From Paenibacillus sp. FSL R10-2782 (GTDB lineage: Bacteria > Bacillota > Bacilli > Paenibacillales > Paenibacillaceae): a stretch of 64,000 nucleotides of DNA. Below the pieces are notes generated by a model. It saw nothing but the letters and a program-made list of their open reading frames with translations. It did no database searches and was not told where the DNA came from. The translations under genes and the position numbers were made by a program. Numbering within the stretch: the first letter of the stretch is position 1; every line of letters starts with the position of its first letter. Positions 17,736-27,400 of the stretch are shown in pieces. Location: contig NZ_CP151951.1 in assembly GCF_038592985.1 (NCBI RefSeq), forward strand, positions 611,001-675,000. The letters are read 5' to 3'.

Positions 17736-18572
17736 ATGGAAACAAGCAAGCGTTACCGTGCTGGAACATGGGTGACCGAGCTGGTGATGATACTCGTCGC
17801 TTTGATCTTCCTCGTTCCGTTTTATTTTTTGTTCGTCAATTCGGTCAAAAGCTTTGGTGATCTGCTCACCGATTCGGCGGCCTGGCCACAAACGTTTGTA
17901 TGGAGTAACTATGTCAGAGCATGGAGCATTACACGTTTTCCCGAGGCCTTATGGAATTCACTCGTAGTTACGGTGGTCAGTAATCTGTCGCTTGCGCTGA
18001 TCAGCTCGATGGCTGCTTACCGGATGGTCCGGCATCCAACGCGTTACAACCGGGTGTTGTTCACTCTGTTCGTGGCTGCCATGGTCATTCCTTTTCAATC
18101 CGTTATGATTCCTTTGGTCAAGGTCGTAAGTACGCTGGATTTAATGAACAGCATCAGTGGTCTGGTTATCTGTTATTTGGGATTCGGGGCGCCGATGTCC
18201 ATCTTTCTCTTTCACGGGTTCGTCAAAGGCGTACCGGTGGAGGTGGAGGAGGCAGCTACGGTAGACGGCTGTACGCCTTACGGTGTGTTTTTCCGCATTG
18301 TATATCCGTTGATGCTGCCGATGATGGTAACGGTTATTATTTTGAATACGCTCTGGATCTGGAATGACTATCTGCTGCCTTCTCTTGTGCTGCAAAAGGC
18401 GGAGCTGCGGACGATTCCAATCGCGACCTATGCCTTTTTCGGACAATACACCAAGCAGTGGGATTTGGCATTGCCTGCACTGGTGCTGGGTATCTTGCCA
18501 GTGATCGTATTCTTTCTGGCCATGCAAAAATATATTATTCAAGGTATTATGGCTGGCTCAGTCAAGGGCTGA
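17736..18572 (+). CDS. Carbohydrate ABC transporter permease (MalG/UgpE type)
   Basis: A 278-residue second permease subunit with six helices. The EAA motif is VEVEEAATVDGCTPYGVFFRIVYPLMLP. It starts directly after the stop codon of the first permease, so the two are translationally linked and form the heterodimeric channel. GGAGGTGGAGG in the preceding 3' end provides the ribosome-binding site. Confidence 0.93.
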   Translation: METSKRYRAGTWVTELVMILVALIFLVPFYFLFVNSVKSFGDLLTDSAAWPQTFVWSNYVRAWSITRFPEALWNSLVVTVVSNLSLALISSMAAYRMVRHPTRYNRVLFTLFVAAMVIPFQSVMIPLVKVVSTLDLMNSISGLVICYLGFGAPMSIFLFHGFVKGVPVEVEEAATVDGCTPYGVFFRIVYPLMLPMMVTVIILNTLWIWNDYLLPSLVLQKAELRTIPIATYAFFGQYTKQWDLALPALVLGILPVIVFFLAMQKYIIQGIMAGSVKG

Positions 18573-18614
18573 GTGTGGGATGAACTGAAATTTAAAATAG
18601 AAAGGAACATGAAT

Positions 18615-19913
18615 ATGAAAACGCATACTTTTAAAAAGAAAGCCCAAGCCCTGATTCTGCTTCTCGCTGCTTTTGCACTTGTTCTGGCAGGGTGTAACAG
18701 TAGCGGCGGTGAACAAAATGCAGGCAAAGAGGAAGCCAAGGAAAAGACGATTCACATTTTTCAGTACAAGGTGGAAATTGCAGAGGCACTCAATCGCATG
18801 AAGGCCGAATATGAAGCTTCCCATCCGGGAATCAAGCTTGATATTCAGACCGTGGGTGGAGGTAGCGACTACGGGGCGGCCTTGAAGGCGAAGTTTGCCT
18901 CCGGGGAGCAGCCGGATATTTTTAATGTAGGAGGCTACCGCGAGCTGGATACGTGGCTGGAATATTTGGAGGACCTGTCTGACCAGCCTTGGGTGGGTGA
19001 CGTGGTCGATGTCGCCAAGGAGCCCATGAGCAAGGACGGCAAGCTATACGGTCAGCCGATGAATCTGGAGGGCTACGGCTTCATTTATAACAAGGATTTG
19101 TTCAAGAAAGCGGGCATTACCGAGACGCCCAAAACGCTGTCCGAGCTGGAGGGAGCTGCCCAAAAGCTCCAGGCCGCAGGAATTACCCCCTTTTCTAATG
19201 GATATCAGGAGTTTTGGGTGCTGGGCAATCATTTGCTGAACGTCACATTTGCCAATCAACCGGACCCGTCAGCTTTCGTGAAAGGGCTGAATGATGGAAC
19301 AGCGAAAATCCCGGGTAACGCTGTATTCGCCGAGTGGATCAAGCTGTTCGATCTGACGCTCAAGTATGGCAGCTCCAAGCCGCTGACGACGGATTACAAT
19401 ACTCAGGTCACGAATTTTGCTACTGGCAAGGCAGCCATGATGCAGCAAGGGAACTGGACCCAGGTACAAATTGACGGGATTAATCCAAAGCTGAATCTGG
19501 GTATTCTGCCTATGCCGATTGGTGAAGACGTCGCAGCCGGAGATAAGCTGTTTGTAGGAGTCGCCAACAACTGGGTAGTTAACAAAAATTCATCTGTCAA
19601 AGCCGAGGCGAAAGAGTTTTTAAACTGGATGGTGACATCCGAGCAGGGTAAAAAGTATATCACCAAGGAATTCAAATTCATTCCGGCGTTCAAGAGCATT
19701 AAAGGGTCAGAGGCCGATATGGGCCAATTGGGTGCCGAAGTGGTGAAATACAGTAAGGAAAACAAGCTGCTGGGCTGGTTCTTTAGCCGCTATCCTGAAG
19801 GAGCGCAGCAGGAATTCGGCAGTCAGATGCAAGCCTATGTGGCGGGTAAATCGGATGCCGGGAAGCTGCTCGAGGATTTCCAGAGCACGTGGGATAATTT
19901 GAAGACCAAATAG
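18615..19913 (+). CDS. Sugar-binding lipoprotein of the ABC importer
   Basis: A 432-residue extracellular solute-binding protein (family 1). The signal peptide ends in the lipobox LVLAGC, so it is lipid-anchored outside the membrane. Motifs include YGQPMNLEGYGFIYNKDLFKKAG and FATGKAAMMQQGNWT, typical of mono- or oligosaccharide binders. ATG 18615 has AAAGGAA eight bases upstream; ATG 18609 would be too close. The ligand cannot be deduced. A terminator follows. Confidence 0.93.
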   Translation: MKTHTFKKKAQALILLLAAFALVLAGCNSSGGEQNAGKEEAKEKTIHIFQYKVEIAEALNRMKAEYEASHPGIKLDIQTVGGGSDYGAALKAKFASGEQPDIFNVGGYRELDTWLEYLEDLSDQPWVGDVVDVAKEPMSKDGKLYGQPMNLEGYGFIYNKDLFKKAGITETPKTLSELEGAAQKLQAAGITPFSNGYQEFWVLGNHLLNVTFANQPDPSAFVKGLNDGTAKIPGNAVFAEWIKLFDLTLKYGSSKPLTTDYNTQVTNFATGKAAMMQQGNWTQVQIDGINPKLNLGILPMPIGEDVAAGDKLFVGVANNWVVNKNSSVKAEAKEFLNWMVTSEQGKKYITKEFKFIPAFKSIKGSEADMGQLGAEVVKYSKENKLLGWFFSRYPEGAQQEFGSQMQAYVAGKSDAGKLLEDFQSTWDNLKTK

Positions 19914-19953
19914 TTGGAACGAAAACGAGGACTCATGCAATCCATGTTCCGTT

Positions 19954-19990
19954 GCCTGTCGAAGTTAACTCGACAGGCTTTATTTATTTT
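19954..19990 (+). terminator. Terminator of the sugar ABC operon
   Basis: Perfect nine-base arms GCCTGTCGA/TCGACAGGC, then TTTATTTATTTT. Confidence 0.88.
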
Positions 19991-20022
19991 AAGCTTTCCG
20001 ATACAGAACCAGCACTTAACTC

Positions 20023-20916
20023 CTAATCATTGATTTTATTTCTAAACTTCCGGAAATTTTTGGGTGTTATATAATGATATTTTTTAAAAGACTGAATGAA
20101 GTGATTTACATGATTGAATCCAACCCTGTGGGCTATTTCAGTTATTGTATAATCTGTTGAAATTAATAACTCGCTGCCTTTCCTGATACGGTACTTAATT
20201 AAGTAGTCGTAAGGTGTCATATGAATGGTTCTCTTAAAACTACGAGTACATTCCGAAACACTTAGATGTGCTGTATCAGCAATCTCTTGCAGTGATATAT
20301 TATTGGGGTAGTTCTGATGGATGAAGCTGAGCATTAATTGAAGTCTTTCTTGTTGCAGCTTTAAGTATTTAGGTGCTTCCTCAGAAGAAAGCGAAATGTT
20401 AGAAATTAAGATGAACCATAATTGTACAGTTTTAATAGAAACCTCATATTCCCATCCCCAGCTTTTTTTTGTATCAAATCTTTTTTTCATATCCCAAAGC
20501 ATTTCCAGTACTTTAGTTTGCCATTCAGCATCCCCTTTGATGACTAGCGATAATAAGAGAGAGTTTGTAAAAGGCAGTACATAATTTTTTCCCATCGCGC
20601 TATCCGCATAAAAGGCCAGCAGCTTCTCAGGAAAATTAAAACTCACGTATTGACCGTTATGTGTTAGGTGTGTAGTAACATGCAGGACCCCCTTATTAAT
20701 TAAAATGGCCTGGCCTGCTTCTAATTCATGGTCAATTCCATTGACTTGTATAGTTAGTTTTCCTTTAGTTACTAAAGTAATTTGTAGCTCTTCGTGCCAG
20801 TGTAAATCGTTGAAGCCTCTACCTTCAGGGATGATTTTTAGAGCATTAGCAGTGTACATAATGTATGGAAATGAAGCATCCGGATAGAAAATGGTCTCGT
20901 GCAATTGTTTAGACAT
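20023..20916 (-). CDS. AraC-family regulator with cupin sensor domain
   Basis: A 297-residue regulator. An N-terminal cupin-like domain (LHWHEELQITLVTKGKLTIQVNG) binds a small ligand, and the C-terminus has two helix-turn-helix units (ISLQEIADTAHLSVSECTRSFKR and TITEIAHRVGFNHVNHFIQSFKKYH). ATG 20916 is chosen for the upstream GGAAAGGA; the upstream ATG at 20958 lacks one. It is divergent from the DMT transporter gene and probably controls it. The gene is visibly AT-richer than most of the window. Confidence 0.87.
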   Translation of the reverse strand: MSKQLHETIFYPDASFPYIMYTANALKIIPEGRGFNDLHWHEELQITLVTKGKLTIQVNGIDHELEAGQAILINKGVLHVTTHLTHNGQYVSFNFPEKLLAFYADSAMGKNYVLPFTNSLLLSLVIKGDAEWQTKVLEMLWDMKKRFDTKKSWGWEYEVSIKTVQLWFILISNISLSSEEAPKYLKLQQERLQLMLSFIHQNYPNNISLQEIADTAHLSVSECTRSFKRTIHMTPYDYLIKYRIRKGSELLISTDYTITEIAHRVGFNHVNHFIQSFKKYHYITPKNFRKFRNKIND

Positions 20917-21073
20917 TATAGAAGTCCTTTCCGATGATGATATTTCTATATAATTCAATGATATTCTTGCACAAAAAAAAGGATGGTGGTGATATTATTA
21001 TATTCAATCTTTCGTTTATCAAACAGTCTTGTGCACAGACAATGGGGTAAAACATCTTGGAGGCATAATTAAG

Positions 21074-21991
21074 GTGAAAATAAAGAAATCGAAGTTAGCG
21101 TTTCATCCGTATATTTTACTTTTTATCAGCATATTGTCTGTTTCTGTCTCTTCCATCATGATCAAATCTTCGGATACTCCAACCTCAGTGGCTGGAATGT
21201 ACCGATTGTACATGGCAGTAATCATTATGCTTCCTTTCGTACCTTGGAAAACTGTACGATCCTTGCAATTAGGTAAAAAAGATTGGGGGACCATTTTTGT
21301 AGCTGGCCTATTTCTCGGGTTACACTTCTTATGTTGGATGGAATCATTAATGTATACCTCTGTTGCAAGCTCGATGGTCATTTTAGCATTACAACCTTTG
21401 TTTGTAATCATGGGTTCATACTTCATATTCAATGAACGATCAAATATATTAACAATTCTTTGTTTGATAGCTGCCCTTTTCGGTTCAGTAATCATAGCTT
21501 GGGGAGACATAGGGATTTCAAGGGAAGCGTTAATAGGTGATGGATTATCTTTATTGGGAACAATCTTAGTTTCAGCATATATGTTGGCAGGGCAAAAGGT
21601 CAGCCATAAAATAGAGACAAATTTGTACAGTGCTATTGTGTTCTTTATTGGCGGGAGCGTCATGCTGGTCTATAGTTTGTTAAATAATTATTCAGTGATA
21701 GAATATGACTCTGCTGATTGGACATATTTCTTTTTACTTGCAGTAATCCCAACTATTTTTGGACAATATATTTTTAATCAGCTATTAAAGTCTTTAGGCG
21801 CAACCACTGTTTCTGTAGGTATTATTGGAGAACCTGTTCTCGCTATAATCCTTGCCTATTTATTTTTGGGTGAAACAACCTCTATATTTCAATTCATTGG
21901 AGGGTTTATGACACTCTTGGGTATGGGAGGATTTTTTTGGACAAAATCCATGAACTATACAGCTGCTAAAAATACAGTAGCTAAGAATTAA
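21074..21991 (+). CDS. EamA/DMT-family transporter
   Basis: A 305-residue protein with ten predicted helices in two EamA repeats. Motifs such as LHFLCWMESLMYTSVASSMVILALQPLF and a second-half LLAVIPTIFGQYIFNQLLKSLGAT are typical of drug/metabolite exporters of the RhaT/YdcZ group. The substrate may be an amino acid or other metabolite. GTG 21074 has GGAGG ten bases upstream; the upstream GTG at 21029 lacks a site. It is AT-rich like its neighbours. Confidence 0.87.
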   Translation: MKIKKSKLAFHPYILLFISILSVSVSSIMIKSSDTPTSVAGMYRLYMAVIIMLPFVPWKTVRSLQLGKKDWGTIFVAGLFLGLHFLCWMESLMYTSVASSMVILALQPLFVIMGSYFIFNERSNILTILCLIAALFGSVIIAWGDIGISREALIGDGLSLLGTILVSAYMLAGQKVSHKIETNLYSAIVFFIGGSVMLVYSLLNNYSVIEYDSADWTYFFLLAVIPTIFGQYIFNQLLKSLGATTVSVGIIGEPVLAIILAYLFLGETTSIFQFIGGFMTLLGMGGFFWTKSMNYTAAKNTVAKN

Positions 21992-22047
21992 ATTGTTATT
22001 AATTAATGTGTGATTAGAAAAAATATAGTGTATGAGGAGAATTATAA

Positions 22048-22380
22048 ATGGCAACGATTGAGGATTTTTTGAAGCTGGATATTCGTGTTGGAACAGTTGT
22101 TAAGGCTGAGTTTTTCACAAAGGCAAAAATACCAGCTATCAAACTTGAAATTGATTTTGGACAAGAGATTGGAATTAAAACATCTAGTGCACAAATTACT
22201 AAACGATATGTAGCTGAAGAAATAATAGGGAAACAAGTAATTGGGGTGGTCAACTTCCCTCCGCGACGTATAGCCGGATTTAATTCAGAGGTATTAGTTC
22301 TTGGTGGGCTGCCGGATAAAGGGGACGTGGTTCTCTTAAAACCGGATGTAAAGCTACCTGATGGAACACCAATTGGATGA
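22048..22380 (+). CDS. csaA: CsaA-type tRNA-binding (OB-fold) protein
   Basis: A 110-residue single-domain protein homologous to the tRNA-binding domain of MetRS beta and to the CsaA export-related chaperone. Signatures include FLKLDIRVGTVVKAEFF at the N-terminus and VNFPPRRIAGFNSEVLVLG near the end. The family binds tRNA and was proposed to assist protein secretion. GAGGAG precedes ATG. It lies 57 bases after the transporter and may be cotranscribed with it. Confidence 0.93.
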   Translation: MATIEDFLKLDIRVGTVVKAEFFTKAKIPAIKLEIDFGQEIGIKTSSAQITKRYVAEEIIGKQVIGVVNFPPRRIAGFNSEVLVLGGLPDKGDVVLLKPDVKLPDGTPIG

Positions 22381-22721
22381 TAGATATATACTGGACAAAC
22401 TAACAAACAGAGATGCATTACATGGACAGACTGTTCAGACCGTATCTGGCCGATAAGATGAGAGCATACAAGGTAATTACTGAAGTTGGTAACATTCAGA
22501 ATAACGAGAAAGCACGCAATAGAGTCCTCGTATTTCAGGTAGAGATATGGTCCTGAAATGACGAGGACTTTTCTATTAACAGATATATAACTATAAAAGC
22601 TGCACTTAAAAGTTACCTATCGTGGCACTGCGCAGACGGATGGTGCTTCCCATCGCCACCGCTTCGCTTGTACAGTGCCATTCCGCCTACTCCGTTTTTA
22701 TGTTCATTTTTCGGATTCAGC
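22381..22721. other. Intergenic stretch with one long hairpin
   Basis: Apart from the terminator at 22523-22574 I see no gene, promoter or repeat in this stretch between csaA and the convergent DHFR-like gene. Confidence 0.5.
22523..22574 (+). terminator. Long hairpin terminator
   Basis: AGTCCTCGT...ATTTCAGG pairs with CCTGAAAT...ACGAGGACT, followed by TTTTCT. It is about 140 bases after csaA. Confidence 0.7.
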
Positions 22722-23261
22722 TTATATGTGATAATGAAGCATAACGATATCCCCGCGGTGTTCTATTTCCTGGAGTTCAAACGTACTTGACGGTGTCCTT
22801 TCCGGAAATAACGGTATTCCTCGTCCGAGTACCTTGGGAATGATCGCAATGATAGCCTTCTCCAGCAGTCCCTCTCGCAAGAAGTCCTGAACTAGCTGTC
22901 CTCCACCCACCAGCCATACCGCACCTTTCGATTGTTTTTGCAGACGTGGAACAAGCTCAGACAGAGCTTCGTCCGTAAACGTAACATGCGGTGCCTGATG
23001 ATGCCCCGTCAATGACCGGGTAAGCACATAACACGGCTTGCCCGCATAAGGGAAAGCGTCCGAGAGCTTCAATACCTCATCATACGTCAATCTGCCCATC
23101 AGCACCGTGCCTACGGTGTCATAAAAGTCGGCATATCCATTGTCCCCACCATCCCCTTTGACATCATACAGCCAGTCCACCGAGCCATCTGGCAGCGCTA
23201 TATACCCGTCGAGACTCATGGCAATATACAGCACAACTTCATTTGATTTCATATCCTTCAT
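22722..23261 (-). CDS. Dihydrofolate reductase-like (RibD C-terminal fold) protein
   Basis: A 179-residue protein of the YwjB/YyaP type. Signatures are LYIAMSLDGYIALPDGSVDWL, VLMGRLTYDE and WLVGGGQLVQDFLREGLL, typical of the RibD_C/DHFR fold that binds NADPH. The true substrate is unknown; these are seldom real DHFRs. The start at 23261 has AAAGGAG upstream. It is divergent from a WYL regulator with a 19-base palindrome between, suggesting control by that protein. Confidence 0.87.
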   Translation of the reverse strand: MKDMKSNEVVLYIAMSLDGYIALPDGSVDWLYDVKGDGGDNGYADFYDTVGTVLMGRLTYDEVLKLSDAFPYAGKPCYVLTRSLTGHHQAPHVTFTDEALSELVPRLQKQSKGAVWLVGGGQLVQDFLREGLLEKAIIAIIPKVLGRGIPLFPERTPSSTFELQEIEHRGDIVMLHYHI

Positions 23262-23301
23262 CGTTTATCGCTCCTTTCTATCTCCTATGCTACAATGTAT
23301 T

Positions 23302-23320
23302 TATGACATAATTTGTCGTA
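23302..23320. promoter_or_regulatory. Palindrome between DHFR-like and WYL-regulator genes
   Basis: TATGACA-TAATT-TGTCGTA, arms matching 6 of 7. It sits in the 106-base divergent promoter region and is a likely operator of the WYL/DeoR-type regulator. Confidence 0.55.
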
Positions 23321-23367
23321 GTTAAAAGGCGATTTTAATTTAATTTTTTGGCTAAAAGGAGTACCTG

Positions 23368-24288
23368 ATGAACGAACGCCGGATTGCTCTTATGAGGATA
23401 CTGGATTCCCGAAAAAAATATACGGCACGTGAGCTTGCCGAACGTTTTGATGTCTCCGTGAGGACGATACAAAGAGATCTCGACTATTTGCAGCAGACCG
23501 GGTTACCGCTTTATACCGAAACGGGTCCTCATGGCGGATACAGGGCGCTCCCCAATCGACTGCTTCCGCCCCTTCATCTTGCCCGCGACGAAGCCTTGGG
23601 ACTTTTTCTCATGCTGCAACTGCTGGAAGAGATCCCTGATATCCCTTTCGGATCGATTCGAGAGCATGTATCCGAGCAATATTATGCCGGGCTTCCACAG
23701 GATGTGAGGGACAGCATTGATCAATTGAAGGACTATATCTCTTTTCGCATGATGCCTACTCACGCAGAGTCGCCCTACACCTCGCTCATTTTGGAGGCTG
23801 CGTTGAATAAGCGCCAGGTGAAGATGCATTACCGCTCCGCTTCCGGGGAAAGGTGGACTGAAGTATATCCGGTCGGGCTATATTTTGATCACGGATATTG
23901 GTACATGCCAGCGCATAGCAAAGACCGGATTATCCTGTACCGTTCAGATCGCATAATTGCAATGACGATGCTGGAACAAACCTTACCCAGCCTTCCCACA
24001 CTTCGGGAATGGATGGCTTCAGATGATTCTCGTACGGGAATTCCGTCAAAAATAAAGTTTACCGCGTTTGGTGCCCGGCTGGCGGAATCAGATCCGCTCT
24101 TCCAGAATGTCTGCCATCAGGAATGGGAGGGATATATTCCGTCCGGGGAATTGAGTTATGTATCCAGACTCCTGTTAAAGTATGGGCCAGAGGCCGAGGT
24201 TATATATCCAAAAGAGCTGCGTATGCGGGTCAGACAACTGTTGCAGGACAGCCTAAATTCTTATCTGAGGGATGCGGAAGCTGATTGA
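23368..24288 (+). CDS. YafY-type HTH/WYL-domain transcriptional regulator
   Basis: A 306-residue regulator. The N-terminal winged helix-turn-helix reads YTARELAERFDVSVRTIQRDLDYL. A central WYL domain spans about residues 140-220 (VKMHYRSASGERWTEVYPVGLYF, YWYMPAHS), followed by a WCX-type C-terminal extension. Family members bind nucleic-acid-like or small ligands through the WYL domain and usually control a neighbouring gene. The divergent DHFR-like gene is the obvious target. Confidence 0.88.
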   Translation: MNERRIALMRILDSRKKYTARELAERFDVSVRTIQRDLDYLQQTGLPLYTETGPHGGYRALPNRLLPPLHLARDEALGLFLMLQLLEEIPDIPFGSIREHVSEQYYAGLPQDVRDSIDQLKDYISFRMMPTHAESPYTSLILEAALNKRQVKMHYRSASGERWTEVYPVGLYFDHGYWYMPAHSKDRIILYRSDRIIAMTMLEQTLPSLPTLREWMASDDSRTGIPSKIKFTAFGARLAESDPLFQNVCHQEWEGYIPSGELSYVSRLLLKYGPEAEVIYPKELRMRVRQLLQDSLNSYLRDAEAD

Positions 24289-24300
24289 TGAAGAAAAAGA

Positions 24301-24329
24301 GGCTTGATCCTATAGATTGAGTCTTTTTT
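24301..24329 (+). terminator. Weak intrinsic terminator
   Basis: GGCTTGATC pairs with GATTGAGTC (three G-U pairs), followed by seven T. Confidence 0.5.
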
Positions 24330-24464
24330 GTATAGTTAATCACATGAATACTTAAGGTTATTAACTTATGAGTTTCCATTTATTTTTGCGATAAAGTTTT
24401 GAAAAGAGCCCGTTTTCGTATATGATGAAGAGTAATAATTCAAAAGGCTGGACGGGAGACAGAT

Positions 24465-27400
24465 ATGAATCAACCGCTTTATGGAATATGGCTCGGAGAT
24501 GTGTTTTTTTGCTTTTCTGGTGAGACGTCAGAACCACGTATTGATGCGTGGAGCAGTGTGGTCCGCAGGCTGACGCTGAAGGGAGACCTTCGGCCGTTTC
24601 GACAGGCTGCGTTGCGTCTTGCTGAGGTGCGGATACCAAACACCGCTCGTGTGGAAGTCGCAGGCAGAGGAGGCAAAAGACGCTCCATGCTGGGGCGCAC
24701 GCTGGAGGGCCTGGCGCTGGAACCGCGCGAAACGCTGGCCCTGCTGACTCGCATGGACGAAAAGGGCTGTGCCGCGTCAGGCATTACGCTGGGAGAGGAA
24801 ATGCAATATTGGCAAAAGGCTGCTTATTTTGCGCTGGAACTGATGCAGCGGGGCGAAATTGCGCCATCGCTTACAGAGGCGCGTCCATCGGGACCGCGCC
24901 GTCGCGGCCCGGAGGCGGCGGTTGGGGTGTGGATTCCCCAGCTGCGCCAAGAGGAGGACGTTCGCCGCTTTCATGAGCTGGCTTCGGCGATGCCAGCCGT
25001 CTGCATGGCGGCTCCCGCCGCCCTCGCGGGCAAGGAGCCGGAAACACGGGAGGATGCAGCGGGAATCGTACTCTATTCCTTCCTGTGTGCGGTCATCCAT
25101 GCGGAAACGACTGCGGTACTGGCAGCCTCAGACCGTGAGCTGAGCAGATATCGTGCAGAGTATCGGCGCGGGAGATCGCCGCTGGCAGAACTGTGGTGGA
25201 ACAGTCTGCTGACAGGTTCCCGCCCGATTGCGATACAGGGAACGCCTGCCGAAATGGAGGAGCTGGTTCTCCAGGCGGCCTCTCTTGAAGGCAGTTCAAT
25301 GCCGGTCACGGAACGGGAGGACCAGGAGCCGATCGAAGGACAGCTTCGTCTGTGCCTTCGTCTGGAGCCTTCACTGGAAGAGAATGTGAAGGAATGGCGC
25401 ATCACCTTTTGGGCGGAAAGCGATGCCGAGCCAGGGCTGCGACTGCCTGCCTTGGCGCTGTGGGCTCATCCCGAGCGCGACCTGGTGCGCGGCACCATCC
25501 TGTACCGCCAAGTGCAGGCCCAGCTATTAATGCGGCTTGGACAGGCGGCCGAGGCGGCACCCATACTGCAAGAAGCGTTGAGTCGCCCCTATCCCGAGGG
25601 CCTCACGCTGGAGCCGGAGCTGTTCTTCCGCTTCCTGACGGAAGCCGTACCCGCTCTGCAAAAGAACGGCACGACCGTGCAAATGCCTTCACGCTGGAGC
25701 CGGGAGGGCCGCCGCCGTGCAGGCTTGCGGCTCAAAATGCGTTCAGCGGAGCGCGGCACACCGCCGGAAGGCGTGAATACCGACACATCGACGGTCGGTA
25801 TTAACCGTATGATTTCCTTTGATGCCGAGGCTGTACTGGGCGATACGACCTTGACGATGGAGGAATTGGAAAGCATCGTCGCGGCCAATTTGCCATATGT
25901 ACGTCTGGGAGGCGAATGGATCGAGGTCGATCCGAAGGAAATCCGTCAGGTACTGCGTTTTATTAAGCGCGGTGAAGAAGGCGAAATGACCTTGTCCGAG
26001 TGGATGCATCTGGCCGCGGAAAATGAAGCCGCAGGTGAGGCCTCATGGAAGGGCTTGTCCATCTTTGGCGCAGAATCCGCCGGGTTGCTGGCCTCTCTGG
26101 TTGAGGGCGGTATGCTTCGTTCTGTGGAGCCGCGCCCTGTACCGAAGACGCTGCATGGCGCATTGCGGCCTTATCAGGAACGCGGCTTCCAATGGCTGGC
26201 TGCCATGCGCGGGCTGGGCTTCGGTGTCTGCCTTGCGGACGACATGGGGCTAGGTAAAACGATTCAGGTTATTACCTGCTTACTCGATGGCGGCATCGGC
26301 GCGACGGATCAGCGTCCGGCGCTGATCGTCTGTCCGACCTCGCTGCTCGGTAACTGGCAGCGGGAGCTGAAGCGTTTTTCGCCGGATTTGTCGCTTTATA
26401 TTCATCACGGCAACCAACGACTTCACGGGGAGGCATTCCAAGAAAGCGTCCGCGAATATGATGTCGTTCTCACGACCTACCATTTGGCGGGACGGGACGG
26501 CAGCGATTTATCTGCGGTCTATTGGTCCTCCATCGTGCTGGATGAGGCGCAATATATTAAAAATGCACGGACAAAGCAGGCTCAGAGCGTAATGAAGCTG
26601 TCAGCACCGCATCGGATTGCCATGACGGGCACCCCGGTGGAGAACCGGCTGAGTGAGCTGTGGTCCATTTTTCAATTTCTGAATCCGGGTTACCTCGGCA
26701 CCTCATCTTCATTCCGTCAGCGCTACAGTATGGTGGGAGAGGAGAGAGGGGGCGCGCTGCGTGAGCTGTATCGTCTCGTCTCGCCGTTCATGCTGCGTCG
26801 GCTTAAAAGCGACCCGGATATACGCAAGGATTTGCCGGAGAAGCTGGAATTGAAATCGTATTGTGTGCTGACTCCAGAGCAGGCGGGATTGTATCGCGGC
26901 GTGGTGGATCAGTTGATGGGGACACTGGACGGACAGATCGGCATTGCCCGCAAGGGGCTTGTCCTGTCTTCGCTGACCAAGCTCAAGCAAATTTGTGACC
27001 ATCCGGGTCTGATCATTCCGGGCCGGGCTGACACTGGGAAAACTGAAAATTCGGGCAAAATGGAACGGCTGCTGGAGTTGGTGGAGACCATCCGGGAGAA
27101 TGGAGAATCCGCTCTGATTTTCACCCAATATGTGTCTATGGGAGAGCTGTTGGTAGCACGGCTGGCCCGTATTTTTGGGGAAGAACCCTATTTCCTACAT
27201 GGGGGGCTGACGAAAACCAGACGGGACGAAATCGTCCACAATTTTCAGCAGGGGGAAGGGCCGAATATATTCGTGCTTTCCCTGCGGGCGGGCGGCGTTG
27301 GCCTGAATCTGACGCGTGCTAGTCATGTTATTCACTATGACCGCTGGTGGAATCCTGCGGTAGAAAATCAGGCGACGGACCGGGTATTCCGCATCGGTCA

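Noticed and set aside
25352..25804. 150-codon plus-strand ORF within the SNF2 gene
   Set aside because: It lies in a GC-rich stretch where long alternate frames are expected, and it has no start signal.
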